64,000 nt of DNA from Lysinibacillus pakistanensis (GTDB lineage: Bacteria > Bacillota > Bacilli > Bacillales_A > Planococcaceae), in assembly GCA_001312325.1 (NCBI GenBank), contig BBDJ01000002.1:257612-321611 (forward strand). The letters run 5' to 3'. The notes under the pieces were generated by a model. That model worked only from the letters and a program-made list of their open reading frames with translations. It was not told the DNA's origin and searched no databases. Below, piece by piece: positions 50,454 through 60,754 of the stretch (the first letter of the stretch is position 1; each line of letters opens with the position of its first letter). A program made the position numbers and the translations under genes.

Positions 50454-50585
50454 ATGGCAAAGAAAAATAAAACAAGCTTTAAAAAGAAAAAGAAAGAAGA
50501 TGTCCATAAAAAAAATGATCGGGAAGAATATTCAGCAGAGTTTAATCAGGTAATTCATAATAACCCGCAGCAACCAAAACAATAA
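50454..50585 (+). CDS. Small hydrophilic spore-type protein, paralogue-like
   Basis: A 43-residue basic protein from ATG 50454 behind GGAGGGG. Its core REEYSAEFNQV matches the preceding gene, from which it is 21 bases away. Probably co-transcribed. Confidence 0.6.
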   Translation: MAKKNKTSFKKKKKEDVHKKNDREEYSAEFNQVIHNNPQQPKQ

Positions 50586-50674
50586 TCAAAAAAATGCTCC
50601 TAAAGTATGCTTTGCTTTTGGAGCACTTATTTTTTGCTTTGTACAACAGTTTATACATCAAAGGGGATATTAAA

Positions 50675-51004
50675 TTGAAAAAAATTTGGTTTAACAGTGG
50701 GTACTATTCTTGTATTACTCAGTTCACCATTACATATTCCAACGGCTGTTTTTGCCCAACAGGAGGCTCCGGCCTATGCCAAGTGGAGTATAGTAGCGAT
50801 TAAAGAGGTAAGGATTAAATATCCGCAAGCTAAGATTGTTGATTATTTACATGAAGGAAGCGAAATACAAGAAGACTCAACAATAGAAAAATTTAAGCTA
50901 TGGCTCAAACAAAATGACAAGGAATTTGGGTCAATGTAAAAATCCAATATGTCACAAAGACGAATAGGATAGAAAACATTGAATTACAGGAAGCAACCTC
51001 ATAA
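50675..51004 (+). CDS. DUF3889 domain secreted protein, frameshifts
   Basis: About 108 residues after repair. An N-terminal signal peptide (KKIGLTVGTILVLLSS, ending near FAQQ) is recovered by removing one base in the A7 run near 50678-50685. The domain follows (PAYAKWSIVAIKEV, DYLHEG). A missing G near 50932 ends the frame at 50939; restoring it gives EFGVNVKIQYVTKTNRIENI and a stop at 51004. TTG start behind AAAGGGG. The family is extracytoplasmic with no known role. Confidence 0.72.
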
Positions 51005-51014
51005 GCAATAATTT

Positions 51015-51043
51015 AAAGGATGCCTGGTTTAGGCATCCTTTTT
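51015..51043. terminator. Bidirectional terminator
   Basis: AAAGGATGCC / GGCATCCTTTTT stem. Confidence 0.85.
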
Positions 51044-51051
51044 ACAAACCC

Positions 51052-51607
51052 TTATTGTTCTAATTTTTGAATAAACTCACGCATTAATTCAGGTAGATCT
51101 GCCATGCATGACCACTAACTAAATTGCCATCAGTATGAAGATTCGCATCAATGTAAGTGCCCCCTGCTACTTGAACTTCTGGCTTGCAGGCAATGTAAGC
51201 TGTGAGCTCACGACCTTTTAGCACCTCTGGAATAGTTGCAAAAATTTGCGCTGCGTGACAGACAGCAGCAATTGGTTTATTCTCTTCAAAGAAATGACTC
51301 ACTAGTACTGGAACGTACTCATTTAAACGAATGTATTCTGGTGCTCGACCACCAGGAATAATGAGTCCGTCAAATTGTGCTGGATCAATATCAGCGAACG
51401 CTGAATGTGCCTCTAAGCCATATGCTGTGCGCTCGATATATGTATCGACCCCATCTACAAAATCGTGCAATACAGTTTGTAGTTTCTTTGCTGATGGTGC
51501 TGCAATCGTTACATTATAGCCAGCCTCTGAGCAGCGGTAATAAGGATAAAAAAATTTCCAACGCTTCTACAGCGTCCCCGGCGATTATTAATACTTTTTT
51601 TCACCAT
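51052..51607 (-). CDS. DJ-1/PfpI family protein, frameshifts
   Basis: A type 1 glutamine-amidotransferase-fold protein of about 185 residues. The nucleophile-elbow Cys is in AAVCHAAQ, the early Glu in VEALEIFYPYYRC, and IIPGGRAPEY is present. ATG 51607 follows AAAGGAGAT. Indels lie in the A7/T7 runs near 51596 and 51550, and a missing G near 51108 (GHAWADLPELMREF resumes). Related proteins are deglycases or uncharacterised stress proteins. Confidence 0.8.
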
Positions 51608-51914
51608 GATTCCATCTCCTTTATTGTGATTTACTAGCTAAATTCGACACTTTCAAAAAAATTCCCTGCTGATAGTTTAGAAAAGCTGAAAGAAGTAGAT
51701 ATATATAATGGCAAATCGCTAATGAAGTTCAAACAACCTACTTTACAATGAAAAAAAATGAAGCGTATAGTATTTATTTAGCTAGGTAAATAAATTGGTT
51801 AAAGCATGATTATCAGTCTTCATCAATCGGACATTCACCTAACTTCATTGCGAGGAAACTTGGATAAATACAAATTTATTGCCCGTTAATGCGGGATAAC
51901 CGAGGAGGTAAAAA

Positions 51915-52314
51915 TTGATTCCCTTATTCCATGCCTTATTCCAAAAAAAGTCGCTATTTAACGAATTGTTTAAATGAAGTTCTAAAACAGCATAATTTGT
52001 ATAGCTCACAATGGACCATTTTATACTGCTTACATACGCACGGTCCAATGACATTAACTCAAATTTGGAAGTATTTAAATGTTGAAGCACCAAGTATTAC
52101 TCGAGCAATTACTCGACTCGAAACGTTAGGATGGGTACAAAGAATAGATGGTGAAGATAAACGAGAAAAGATTGTTACTCTATCACCAGAAGCAGAAAAA
52201 CGATTACCTGCTATTACAAAAACAATTTTAGCATTTGAGGAAGAAATGGTAGGGTCACTGACTGTTGAAGAACAACAGCAATTTATAAGTCTATTGGAAA
52301 AAATGAAAGGTTGA
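51915..52314 (+). CDS. MarR-family transcriptional regulator, frameshift
   Basis: A winged-helix regulator of about 132 residues: SSQWTILYCL, PMTLTQIWKYLNVEAPSITRA (recognition helix), LGWVQRIDGEDKREK (wing with DxRxK). TTG 51915 follows GAGGAGGT. An A7 run near 51942-51948 breaks the frame after PLFHALFQK. It lies 5 bases before the MFS gene and very likely regulates it. Confidence 0.85.
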
Positions 52315-52319
52315 ATGAC

Positions 52320-53502
52320 ATGCAGCATGAGGAAAACTCAAAAATATGGACGAAGCGGTTTGTTAGTCTGTTTTTAACAAATATTTCAGTGTTTTTTTGT
52401 TTTTTTATGGGCTCGTAACGACCTTACCGCTTTATGCGATTGGTGAGCTTCACCAAACTGATAAGGAGGCAGGTTTATTACTATCAGGCTTTTTATTATC
52501 AGCTATTATTGTACGTCCCTTTTCAGGTAAATTATTAGATGTTTTTGGAAAAAAAGATGCTTTTAGTTATATCGATTGCCGGCTATTTTTTTATGTACAG
52601 TTTTATATTTATTTATTCATCCATTCGGACTTTTACTTGGACTACGCTTTATTCAAGGAATCTTCTTTAGTATTATCACAACTGCAGCAGGTTCTTTAGC
52701 TGCGGATATTGTACCAACGAAGCGTAAAGGCGCAGGTCTTGGCTATTTCACTATGTCCACTAATTTGGCTGTCGTGATTGGACCATTCGTTGGCTTACTC
52801 CTTATTCAATATAGTAGCTTCAATGTATTATTTATTGTGATGAGTATTTGTATAGTAGCTGGTGGCATTTTAGCTGCTACTGTGAATACAGATGATTTAC
52901 CTAAACCTGCACATCAGGGGAAATTAACCTTTAAATTGAATGATTTATTTGAACGCAAAGCACTTCCTATAGCGGCTATAGCTAGCTTAGTTGCTTTTTC
53001 CTATGCGAGTGTTTTATCCTTTTTATCCGTGTACGCTCAGCAAAAAGGACTTATGGCCATCGCCAGTTTATTTTATGCAGTTTTTGCAGCAGCCATGCTA
53101 ATTACAAGACCTTATACTGGTAAGCTTTATGATACAAGAGGACCGCAGTTTGTCATTATTCCTGGTATTATATCTTTTGCTATAGGGCTAGTTATGCTTG
53201 CCTTTGTGGCAGGACCAGTATTATTTTTAAGCGCAGCTATTTTTATTGGATTTGGCTATGGGGCAGTAACAACAAGCTTGCAAGCATTGGCCGTGCAATC
53301 AACGGCACTTCAACGTAGTGGCTATGCAACCGCAACATACTTTACAATGTTTGACCTTGGAATTGCTATAGGTTCTTATATTTTAGGTATAATAGCGGTA
53401 CAAGCGGGCTATGGAGCTGTTTATCTAACCGGTGCAGGTTTACTAGTCGTTGTTTTTATTATCTATTTAGTGCGTTTAGCTAAAATAAAACAAAACATGT
53501 AG
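52320..53502 (+). CDS. MFS efflux transporter, two frameshifts
   Basis: A major facilitator of about 393 residues with 12 predicted helices and the conserved loop VRPFSGKLLDVFGKK. The A7 run near 52551-52557 breaks the frame after VFGKK, and the LLVISIAGYFF-like helix and GLRFIQG continue in the next. A T7 run near 52390-52405 may hold another. It starts 5 bases after the MarR stop, so a MarR-controlled drug exporter is likely. Confidence 0.85.
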
Positions 53503-53531
53503 CAGGGGATATACGATTTTAAAGAAAATTG

Positions 53532-53569
53532 AAAGCTGAACCACTAGCAATAGTAGTTCAGCTTTTTTT
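53532..53569 (+). terminator. Terminator of the MFS gene
   Basis: AAAGCTGAACCAC / GTAGTTCAGCTTT, then T. Confidence 0.85.
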
Positions 53570-53594
53570 GTGAAAAAAGCGACAAAAAAGAATT

Positions 53595-54795
53595 CTAGAT
53601 AGTAGTTTGATCTTTAAATTTGAAAATTTCATCAACTGCACGATGATAGCCACCTGAATTTTGAAATGTTTTACTGCTATTTGCAGCAGCCTCTTGGAAG
53701 GAGGACTCCTTTAAAACATGCTCTGCTGCTTTGAACAGCTGTTGTGCAGTTAATGTTTGCATCTGTAGTGGAATACCAGCACCTATTTTGGCAACCTGCT
53801 CTGCAATAATGGGCTGGTCTGCGCCTTGAGGAATTACAATTAGTGGAACACCATAGTAGAGACTTTCATTCGTGCTGTTCATTCCACCATGCGTAATAAA
53901 TAGTTTAGCGTTTTTTTAATACTTTAGTTTGTGGAACATAATCCTGGACAATAAAGTTTGGAGGAATCTTTCCTAATTTATCTAGTTGGGTTTTTTGTCC
54001 AATAGACATAACGATAGTGTATGGAGTGTTTGCGAAAGCTTTCAAACAAAGCTTGTAAAATTCTAGGGCTTGATTAATGACGGTACCCCTTGAAATGTAA
54101 ATAAGGTTTTTGTTCCTGATAGCAGTAAAATCAAAATTCCTTTGTGCATTTCGAGGATAAATGGATGGGCCTACAAATTTATAGGTTTGGTCAAAATTAT
54201 CTCCAAAGGGCTGAAATTCTCTAGTTGTATAAACGATTGTAAGTGGGGCAGGGTTACAAAATACTTCATAGGGAGAATAAATATCAATATTATAAGTAGA
54301 TTTGATTTTAGCTATCAGCGTTTGATAATTTTCATTTATTTTTTCAAGTATTGCATTTGGAATATGCTGTGACAATTGCTCTATTGTGTGATCAAATGAT
54401 AATTTAGTTTCAGCAAAAGTTGTGCATGAATTGATTGCTGGAAGCTGAAGAATTTGTGCAAGGAGACGTCCGCATCCAAACATGGATCATGAATGATATA
54501 ATCAAATTTCTCACCTTTAATCTGTTCAAGTACGGCAGGAATAACAATATCTGCTGTCAGTAAAAGTCCATTGACTCTTTCAAGCAAATAGGTTCTTCCT
54601 CCTGAGATAAATGCTTTTATAAATTTTTGACCATCAAATGTGCGAACAGTTGCACCTGTTTTCTCCACACACTCTCTAAAATCTCCTATTGTAAAGTACA
54701 CAACCTCTTCTTCGCGTGATATAGCTCTTGTACGACGCAATAGTTGGATTGATATGCCCCTCAGATCCGCCATTTATAAATAAAATTCGCGACAA
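53595..54795 (-). CDS. MGT/YjiC-type glycosyltransferase, several frameshifts
   Basis: A UDP-glycosyltransferase of the macrolide glycosyltransferase (MGT, YjiC) family, about 400 residues. TTG 54795 behind AGGAGTG. N-terminal RILFINGGSEGHINPT, then VVYFTIGDFRECVEKTG. C-terminal FIVQDYVPQTKVLK followed by ITHGGMNSTNES, the nucleotide-sugar-binding HGG motif, and VPQGADQP-like PQGADQP. Indels near 54730, 54485 and an A7/T7 run near 53918 split it. Members glycosylate small-molecule acceptors such as macrolides or flavonoids. Confidence 0.8.
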
Positions 54796-54923
54796 TTCTA
54801 TCACTCCTTAGGATAAAAATTTCTAGATACACAAGGGATACTTGCCCATATTATTGTTTACTATGGTAAAACACCGCATATTCTTTTAGCAAGTGCAAGC
54901 AGGTTTTTGAAATGGATTTCATT

Positions 54924-54957
54924 GCAAAAAAACCGAACTAATGGTTATATTAGTTCA
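54924..54957 (-). terminator. Terminator of the NlpC/P60 gene
   Basis: On the minus strand GAACTAAT / ATTAGTTC followed by a T-run. Confidence 0.75.
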
Positions 54958-54965
54958 GCTAGTTT

Positions 54966-55587
54966 CTATAAACGGCCATATCCTACAAAGTACTTCTTCC
55001 AATAAGAACTATTAATATTAGCAATCGTCACACCACTATTGCTTGCATTGATCATTTGATTATTACCAACATAAATACCTACATGTGAAATGCCTGCTTT
55101 ATATGTATTTGCGAAAAATACTAAATCACCTACTTTAGGTGTACTTACTTTTTCGGCCGTATTGTAAAAGCCAGCAGCCGTTTTACGTGGCGTTGAAATA
55201 CCCGCATTATTATAAACATAGGTGATATAACCTGAGCAATCGAAACCTGTGCTTGGTTTCGTTCCTCCAAATGTATATTTAACACCAAGTTGTTGTTTGG
55301 CAATTTGTACTAGATTGGCAGGTGATTTAGGTACAGTAGAGTGCGTCGTATTAAGGTTTAACTTTTGGCCAATATAAATCGTGGAAGAAGATAAATGATT
55401 CCAGCTCATTAATGTTTGTAAAGAAACTCCCTGTTGACTAGCAATTTTCCATAAAGAATCACCAGATTTTACTGTGTACGTTGCAGCAGATGCTGTCTCA
55501 AGCGATGAAAAAAAGTACAGATGAACTTAATGCTAGTGCCGCTAATTTTATTCCCCATCCCCATCTATACTTTTTATTCTTCTTCAT
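54966..55587 (-). CDS. LysM-NlpC/P60 cell-wall endopeptidase, frameshift
   Basis: A secreted peptidoglycan hydrolase of about 206 residues. A signal peptide (KKNKKYRWGWGIKLAALAL) is followed by a LysM repeat (YTVKSGDSLWKIA), then the NlpC/P60 catalytic domain with DCSGY (Cys nucleophile), HVGIYVG (His) and the third polar residue. ATG 55587 follows AGGAGG. The T7 run near 55511-55517 breaks the frame at the end of the signal peptide. Similar enzymes cut D-Glu-meso-DAP bonds. Confidence 0.9.
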
Positions 55588-55699
55588 ATTATGTATCCTC
55601 CTATAACTTGAAAGCGTGTTTCTTAATATATAAATGATATTAACATTAGAACATTACAAATGTATGTCAATAAAATAACATTAAGGATACAATTAAACA

Positions 55700-55735
55700 T
55701 AATAAAACGGAGAATAGCATAAAGCTACTCTCCGT
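55700..55735 (-). terminator. Terminator of the amino-acid ABC operon
   Basis: ACGGAGAGTAGC / GCTATTCTCCGT (minus strand) then TTTTATT. Confidence 0.8.
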
Positions 55736-55739
55736 CTTT

Positions 55740-56488
55740 CTATTTTAAATTCTTCTTTAAAAAAAGCCTTTGTTCGTTCATGCTGAGGATTGTTGAAAAA
55801 CTCTTCAGGATGATTAGCTTCTATAATTTGGCCACCATCCATAAATAACACCTTGTTCGCTACTTCACGTGCAAAGCCCATCTCATGCGTGACCACAATC
55901 ATTGTCATATGCTCCTCAGCTAAATCCTTCATAACTGTTAATACTTCACCTGTAAGTTCTGGATCAAGAGCTGAGGTTGGTTCATCGAATAATAAAATTT
56001 GTGGGTTCATCATAAGGGCACGAGCAATGGCTACACGTTGTTTTTGACCACCAGAAAGATTGGCCGGAAAAGCGTTCGCTTTATCAGCAAGTCCAATTTT
56101 TTTTAATAAATCTTGACAGCGACGAGCAATGTCATCTGCAGATTCATTTTTTACTAAGCTTGGTGCCATTTCAAGGTTTTGTTGAACCGTTAAATGTGGA
56201 AATAGGTTAAAGTGCTGAAAAACCATTCCCATTTTTGCTGTAATTGCTTTAATTTCCTGCTGCTTTGGATATTGACCATCTTGCACCAAGTAATCACCGT
56301 CTACACAAATACTACCGCCATTTATTTCTTCTAAATGAATCAAGCTTCGGAGCATAGTGCTTTTACCTGATCCAGAAGGGCCGATTACAGCAATTACATC
56401 ATTTTTATCTATAGAAAAAGTTATTCGCTTGAGCACCTCAAGCTCGTCAAAGGATTTTTTTTAAGTTGGTTACTTCAATCAGCGCCAT
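55740..56488 (-). CDS. Polar amino-acid ABC transporter ATP-binding protein, two frameshifts
   Basis: An ATPase of the glutamine/arginine/cystine-type importers, about 247 residues. Walker [11 protein letters not shown]-loop VFQHFNLF, signature [10 protein letters not shown], Walker [14 protein letters not shown]-loop THEMGFA. The start is ATG 56488, with an A7 run near 56456-56462 in front of [10 protein letters not shown]. The T7 run near 55761-55767 extends the frame to 55693; corrected, the protein ends AFLKKNLK at 55740. The gene order SBP-permease-ATPase on the minus strand forms one operon. Confidence 0.93.
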
Positions 56489-56498
56489 ACTGTCACCT

Positions 56499-57155
56499 CT
56501 ATTCAAATTTAAAGCGTTTTTCTAACCATTTAAACAGCACAGTTAAAACGAGTGTCATTGCTAAATAAATAGCACCAGCGATAAAGAACGGCACAATTGT
56601 AAAGTCACGATTAACAGCTGTTTGTGCAAAGTGCAGTAGCTCTGGTACAGCGACTGCATATAAGAGAGCTGTATCTTTTATTAATGTAACCGATTCATTT
56701 GATAAGGCTGGTAAGGCTACTCGAAACATTTGAGGCAATATAACGCGTGTCGTAGTTTGCCATTTTGATAAACCTAGTACTTGAGCTGCTTCATATTGTC
56801 CTTTATCAATGGCTAGTAATCCACCTCGGAAAATCTCAGCAAAATAAGCAGCATAATTTAGAATAAAGCCAAGACATGCTGCGACAAATCGATCAAGTAC
56901 TAAGTACTCGCCGATGACTGGCAGCATAGGTAAACCGAAGCAAATCAATAAAAGCTGTAGTAATAGTGGTGTACCACGCATGACATAAATATACGTATGT
57001 GCAAGCCAAGAGAGGGGTTTAAAACGGCTCTTTGCTGCTAATGTTAATATGAAACCAAGTGGAATCGATACAAGAATGGCGATGAAAAACAGTAATACTG
57101 TCATTTTAGCCCCTTCAAGCATCGGCAAAACCATTGTTTGCCAGTAATCCGCCAT
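56499..57155 (-). CDS. Polar amino-acid ABC transporter permease
   Basis: An intact 218-residue permease of the His/Glu/Gln/Arg/opine family with about five helices, RGTPLLLQL and the EAA loop EAAQVLGLSKWQT. It is 10 bases before the ATPase gene and 65 bases after the binding protein. Confidence 0.94.
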   Translation of the reverse strand: MADYWQTMVLPMLEGAKMTVLLFFIAILVSIPLGFILTLAAKSRFKPLSWLAHTYIYVMRGTPLLLQLLLICFGLPMLPVIGEYLVLDRFVAACLGFILNYAAYFAEIFRGGLLAIDKGQYEAAQVLGLSKWQTTTRVILPQMFRVALPALSNESVTLIKDTALLYAVAVPELLHFAQTAVNRDFTIVPFFIAGAIYLAMTLVLTVLFKWLEKRFKFE

Positions 57156-57220
57156 TTCTTCTTCCCTCCAAATAGATTAAGAGCTTCGCAAGGAAACTCT
57201 TAACGATTTATAGCATTCAA

Positions 57221-58043
57221 TTATTTTAAAACCTTATCTTCCCCAAACCATTTTGTAGAGATTTCAGCGGAAGTGCCATCCTCATTCATTTTATCTAATG
57301 CAGCTTGAAGTTTTTCTAATAATGCTTCATTGCCAGGCTTGACACCAACCCCATACTGCTCAGGTGCTAATGACTCATCTAACAATTTGAATGTGTCAGG
57401 CTCTTTCGTCATATAATATTCAGCTACAACTGAATCGATAATAACTGCATCTACTCGACCTGTTTTTAAATCTGTTAATGCTAAAACATTATCTCCGAAT
57501 TCAGTAACTGTTTTAATTTCTTTGTGAATTGGATTTGCATTTAGTGCATTTGCCGCAGAAGACTGTGATTGAAGACCAATTTCTTTTCCAGCTAAATCCT
57601 TTAATTCTTTTATAGTAGATTCTTTAAGTGTCATTACAGCCTGTGCGTTTTCTAAGTAGGGTTTAGTAAATAATACCTGTTTTTTTGCGAGTATCGTTTA
57701 TCGTATAGCCATTCCAAATTAAATCGATACGACCACTAATTAATTCTACTTCTTTTGTTTTCCATTCAATTGGTTGGAACTCTGCTTCTACGCCCATATG
57801 TTCTGCTGCTGCACGAGCTAAGTCGATATCGAAGCCAACGATTTCATTTTTATCGTCTCGGAAGCCCATTGGTGCAAATTTATCGTCAATACCAATAATT
57901 AATTTTTCTTTATCAGTGGATTTGTTGTCAGCAGTTGTTTTATCTGTTCCTGTTCCGCTTGTTTTCTCCTCTGATGAACTACATGCTGCTAATGCAAACA
58001 TCACGGCTGTCAGCATGAAAAGTAATACGAATATTCGCTTCAT
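57221..58043 (-). CDS. Amino-acid ABC transporter substrate-binding lipoprotein, frameshift
   Basis: An extracytoplasmic solute-binding protein family 3 (about 273 residues). The signal peptide ends in the lipobox LAAC (Cys near residue 21). The start of the mature domain is IIGIDDKFAPMGFRDD, then FDIDLARAAAEHMG and GRIDLIWNGYT. An A7-type run near 57678-57684 breaks the frame after NDTRKK; QVLFTKPYLEN follows. AGGAGA precedes ATG 58043. First gene of its operon. Confidence 0.93.
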
Positions 58044-58245
58044 TTTTGCATTCTCCTAACATTCTAAATAGATTTCTATCATTCACTTTCGTTAACTAAA
58101 TCACTAATGTGATAAAGAATATCATCGTACTTTAAAATTGTCAATATCCGTATTGAATTATTAGAAAATGCCTACATTTAGAGCAACATTTGATGACTAA
58201 GAAAGCTGATAAAAATAAAAAATGAGGGGATATTAAATGGGAAGA

Positions 58246-58285
58246 TAGAAAAAAGGAACTGCACGCTAAAGCAAAAACAGTTCCT
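58246..58285 (-). terminator. Terminator of the RNase H-like gene
   Basis: AGGAACTG / CAGTTCCT, T-run on the minus strand. Confidence 0.8.
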
Positions 58286-58295
58286 AGTCCTTGGA

Positions 58296-58690
58296 TTAGT
58301 TTTTTTCTTTTTGAATGGCCTTACGGGCTAAAGCATCGGCCGCTTTATTTTGAGTATCAGGGACCCATTTGATAAAAAAAATAAATCGAAAGTATCTGCA
58401 AGTGCTAATGCCTTCTCGAGAAATGGTTTAAATTCCTCATTTTTCACATATTCTTTTTCCATAGAGGCTACAACAATTTTTGAATCAGAACGAATTGAGA
58501 CAAGGCTTGAACCAAGTTTTTGAGCCTCCTCTAAGCCACGAACTAAAGCTGTAAATTCAGCAATATGGTTATTGGCAGAACCTATAAACTCGCTAATTTG
58601 AATATGATGGCCCTCACCTTTAATAAATATACCTATGCCACTGGGACCAGGATTTCCTGCACTAGCAGCATCTATATATACCTCTAACAT
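58296..58690 (-). CDS. RNase HI-like protein, frameshift
   Basis: A small ribonuclease HI-family protein of about 131 residues (YpdQ/YpeP-like). The acidic catalytic residues are in place: VYIDAAS, AEFTAL, IRSDSKIV and, after the frameshift, KAADALARKA. An A7 run near 58375-58381 shifts the frame; the corrected product ends KAIQKEKN at 58296. Could remove RNA from RNA-DNA hybrids; some members are catalytically weak. Confidence 0.85.
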
Positions 58691-58924
58691 AAAATCCCTA
58701 CTTCTTTGTTTTATTTTAATTGTACAACAAAGGTATTATTCGTTCATGCCATTTTTTTATCGTATAGACGGGCAGTAAGTCTCCATTGAAGAAGGAAGTA
58801 AAGCAAGCCTGATTGTAGTTACACTTTATTCAGGTATTAATAAACAAAATAGTTGCTTGTTCAAAATGTTCACTTCATAATAGGAAGAAGCAAATTTTGG
58901 ACAGGGGAGGAGCGAGAGTTCAAC

Positions 58925-59122
58925 ATGGATAAAGTGACAGTTATGAAAGATATTGATGAACTGCATGATACGTATTGCGCGGATTGCTTAGTGATTAAGC
59001 AGCTGCGTAAAGATCGCGGTAAGCCAGGGGCTCATCGTTTCTGCATCGAGGGATGCACAGTGGGGGAGCGACTACAGTTTCTAGGAGACGAGCTTTTAAA
59101 AGTATATAGTAAAAAGCTGTAA
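58925..59122 (+). CDS. Small zinc-finger domain protein
   Basis: A 65-residue protein with Cys residues in YCADCLV and FCIEGCTVG, plus a conserved H (AHRFC), the C2HC-type zinc finger of small Bacillaceae proteins. ATG 58925 is preceded by GGGGAGGAG 15 bases upstream. Its role is unknown. Confidence 0.8.
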   Translation: MDKVTVMKDIDELHDTYCADCLVIKQLRKDRGKPGAHRFCIEGCTVGERLQFLGDELLKVYSKKL

Positions 59123-59225
59123 GTAATCGAAATTTTACTTTTTAATAAAACTTAATCATATTTACTAAAACTAATGCATAAATAACAATATGATCGGAAA
59201 TACTACTATTGGTTGGTTACCATAG

Positions 59226-59274
59226 AAAAAGTTACCTTGTTGTTGGCTCTGCTGATAACAAAGTAGCTTTTTTT
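59226..59274 (+). terminator. Terminator after the zinc-finger gene
   Basis: AAAAAGTTACCTTGTT / AACAAAGTAGCTTTTT stem with a T-run. Confidence 0.75.
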
Positions 59275-59280
59275 CTATTT

Positions 59281-59384
59281 TATCTTCATTCAGCAAATGT
59301 TTTTTTCTGTAGCGAAAGTGAAGCGGCAGCAACAATTGTTTTTTTCTATAGCGACAGCTACAATTATACCTAGGAAAAATTGAA
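59281..59384 (+). repeat. Dispersed structured repeat, copy D (shortened)
   Basis: TATCTTCATTCAGCAAATG at the left, AGCGAAAGTGAAGCGGC blocks as in copy C, and CAGCTACAATTATACC..AAATTGA at the right. The central GGCGGATGTC..CGGATTTT part is missing. Confidence 0.6.
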
Positions 59385-59391
59385 TACATAA

Positions 59392-59439
59392 ATGCGCCGT
59401 ACGCTTGAGGAGTATTCTCCAGCGTACGGCGCATTTTTA
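59392..59439. terminator. Strong hairpin (terminator-like)
   Basis: ATGCGCCGTACGCT / AGCGTACGGCGCAT, a perfect 14-base GC-rich stem followed by TTTTT on the plus strand. Confidence 0.8.
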
Positions 59440-59535
59440 AGTAAATTTTGCAAATAAAATCTAAAAGTTGAATTTTTGAAACGATTTTAGTGGCCTTCCG
59501 CTATGCCTTTAGAATAGTGCAAGCGAAGTTACTCT

Positions 59536-60519
59536 CTATTTAGTAGCCGCATAATTACTTAAATCTTGATAATACTTTGTAAGAGAGGAAGCAGAAATAT
59601 CGAACGTCGCGGCGATTTCTTTTACTGTCAAGGATAGGGACTCGAATAACGCCTTTTCTTGTCCATAGCGAATCGCACCCGCAGCAATCGCAGCTTCTTT
59701 ACGTGCAGATGGTTGTCCTTCAATTAAGTAATCCTCTAAAAGCTCTAACATCGGAGATGTCTCGCGATCATTTTGCTCAAGGAAATCCTTTACTTGGGTT
59801 AAGACATTGCTCTCAAAGTTTGTGAATTCCTCTCCTTTATAGCCATTAGACACAAGTAATTCCCAGAAGGATAGATGCTTTTCTTTTAGGAATGTGCCAA
59901 CCTTTTTCTCTGAGCCCTCAAAGGATTCCTTAAATTTCTCAAATACTTTTGCATGATCTTGAGGGAAGAAAATCAGTGTTGAAACAGCTAAATAATGCTC
60001 TGATTTTTTTGTTCCATCTGGTAAGAGGAAGGCAAAAACATGCATGCCTTCAGGAATTGGCTTGTCGTTTTCTCGACGAATATAAATTTCTTCATTTGTT
60101 AGCACATGGATAGCCTTGAAATATTTCTCTTCTACAGTGGAGACAGATCCAATAAATAAATGAGGCTGTGACCAGTTTTCTAAAACCTTTAAAGTAGAAG
60201 GTCTGACCGTTTTTTTCTTTGTTTTCTTTAAATAGCCTTTCCAAATAGATGGCTCTTGATGGAAGAAGAAGTCATCTAACGCAACTGCCTCAATCAGTTC
60301 TCTTTGTAACACGCTCTCTAATTTAGGTTGCCATGTTCCTACATGCTCGATATAGGCACGAACATCTTTACGCTCTGGATATTCCATGTAAAATGTTTGC
60401 AGCACACGCTCTAATTCTTCAATTGCTACAGTTTCAACTGTTACCTGCTGTTTACCTTCACAACATTTTTTGTATTTTTTGCCGCTACCACATGGGCATG
60501 GATCATTACGTTTTACCAT
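59536..60519 (-). CDS. SEC-C motif protein
   Basis: An intact 327-residue protein starting at ATG 60519 (KRNDPCPCGSGKKYKKCC, the SEC-C zinc-binding motif seen in SecA) and followed by a long alpha-helical domain. A C-terminal segment (LTVKEIAATFDISASSLTKYY) looks like a helix-turn-helix. AAGGAAGTG precedes ATG 60519. Function unknown; the two ends suggest metal-binding plus DNA or protein binding. Confidence 0.88.
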   Translation of the reverse strand: MVKRNDPCPCGSGKKYKKCCEGKQQVTVETVAIEELERVLQTFYMEYPERKDVRAYIEHVGTWQPKLESVLQRELIEAVALDDFFFHQEPSIWKGYLKKTKKKTVRPSTLKVLENWSQPHLFIGSVSTVEEKYFKAIHVLTNEEIYIRRENDKPIPEGMHVFAFLLPDGTKKSEHYLAVSTLIFFPQDHAKVFEKFKESFEGSEKKVGTFLKEKHLSFWELLVSNGYKGEEFTNFESNVLTQVKDFLEQNDRETSPMLELLEDYLIEGQPSARKEAAIAAGAIRYGQEKALFESLSLTVKEIAATFDISASSLTKYYQDLSNYAATK

Positions 60520-60693
60520 AATTGGATACACTTCCTTTGAAAATTGTTAGTCGGTTTTTGCTAAATAAATTGCATACATTTAATAATAACGGTACTTTTG
60601 TATGAAGAAAAATGATTGTCTATTTAGAAATATCAAAAAAAACATAGAGGGACGCCCTAGTTCTAGTATATGTACGAATTTTTCTGAATAGAA

Positions 60694-60738
60694 CCAAAAA
60701 AAGAAAACCATCTACGCTTATAGTAAAGCATAGATGGT
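60694..60738 (-). terminator. Terminator of pepF
   Basis: ACCATCTATGCTTTA / TAAGCGTAGATGGT and T-run on the minus strand. Confidence 0.85.
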
Positions 60739-60754
60739 CCTTAAATAGTTATGT

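Larger units (their letters stand above)
59123..59535. other. Intergenic region with terminators and repeat copy D
   Basis: Contains the terminator at 59226-59274, repeat copy D and the hairpin at 59392-59439, each listed. Nothing else recognised. Confidence 0.6.

Noticed and set aside
58044..58295. T-box leader for the amino-acid ABC operon
   Set aside because: No T-box sequence or specifier-loop architecture could be identified upstream of the substrate-binding gene.
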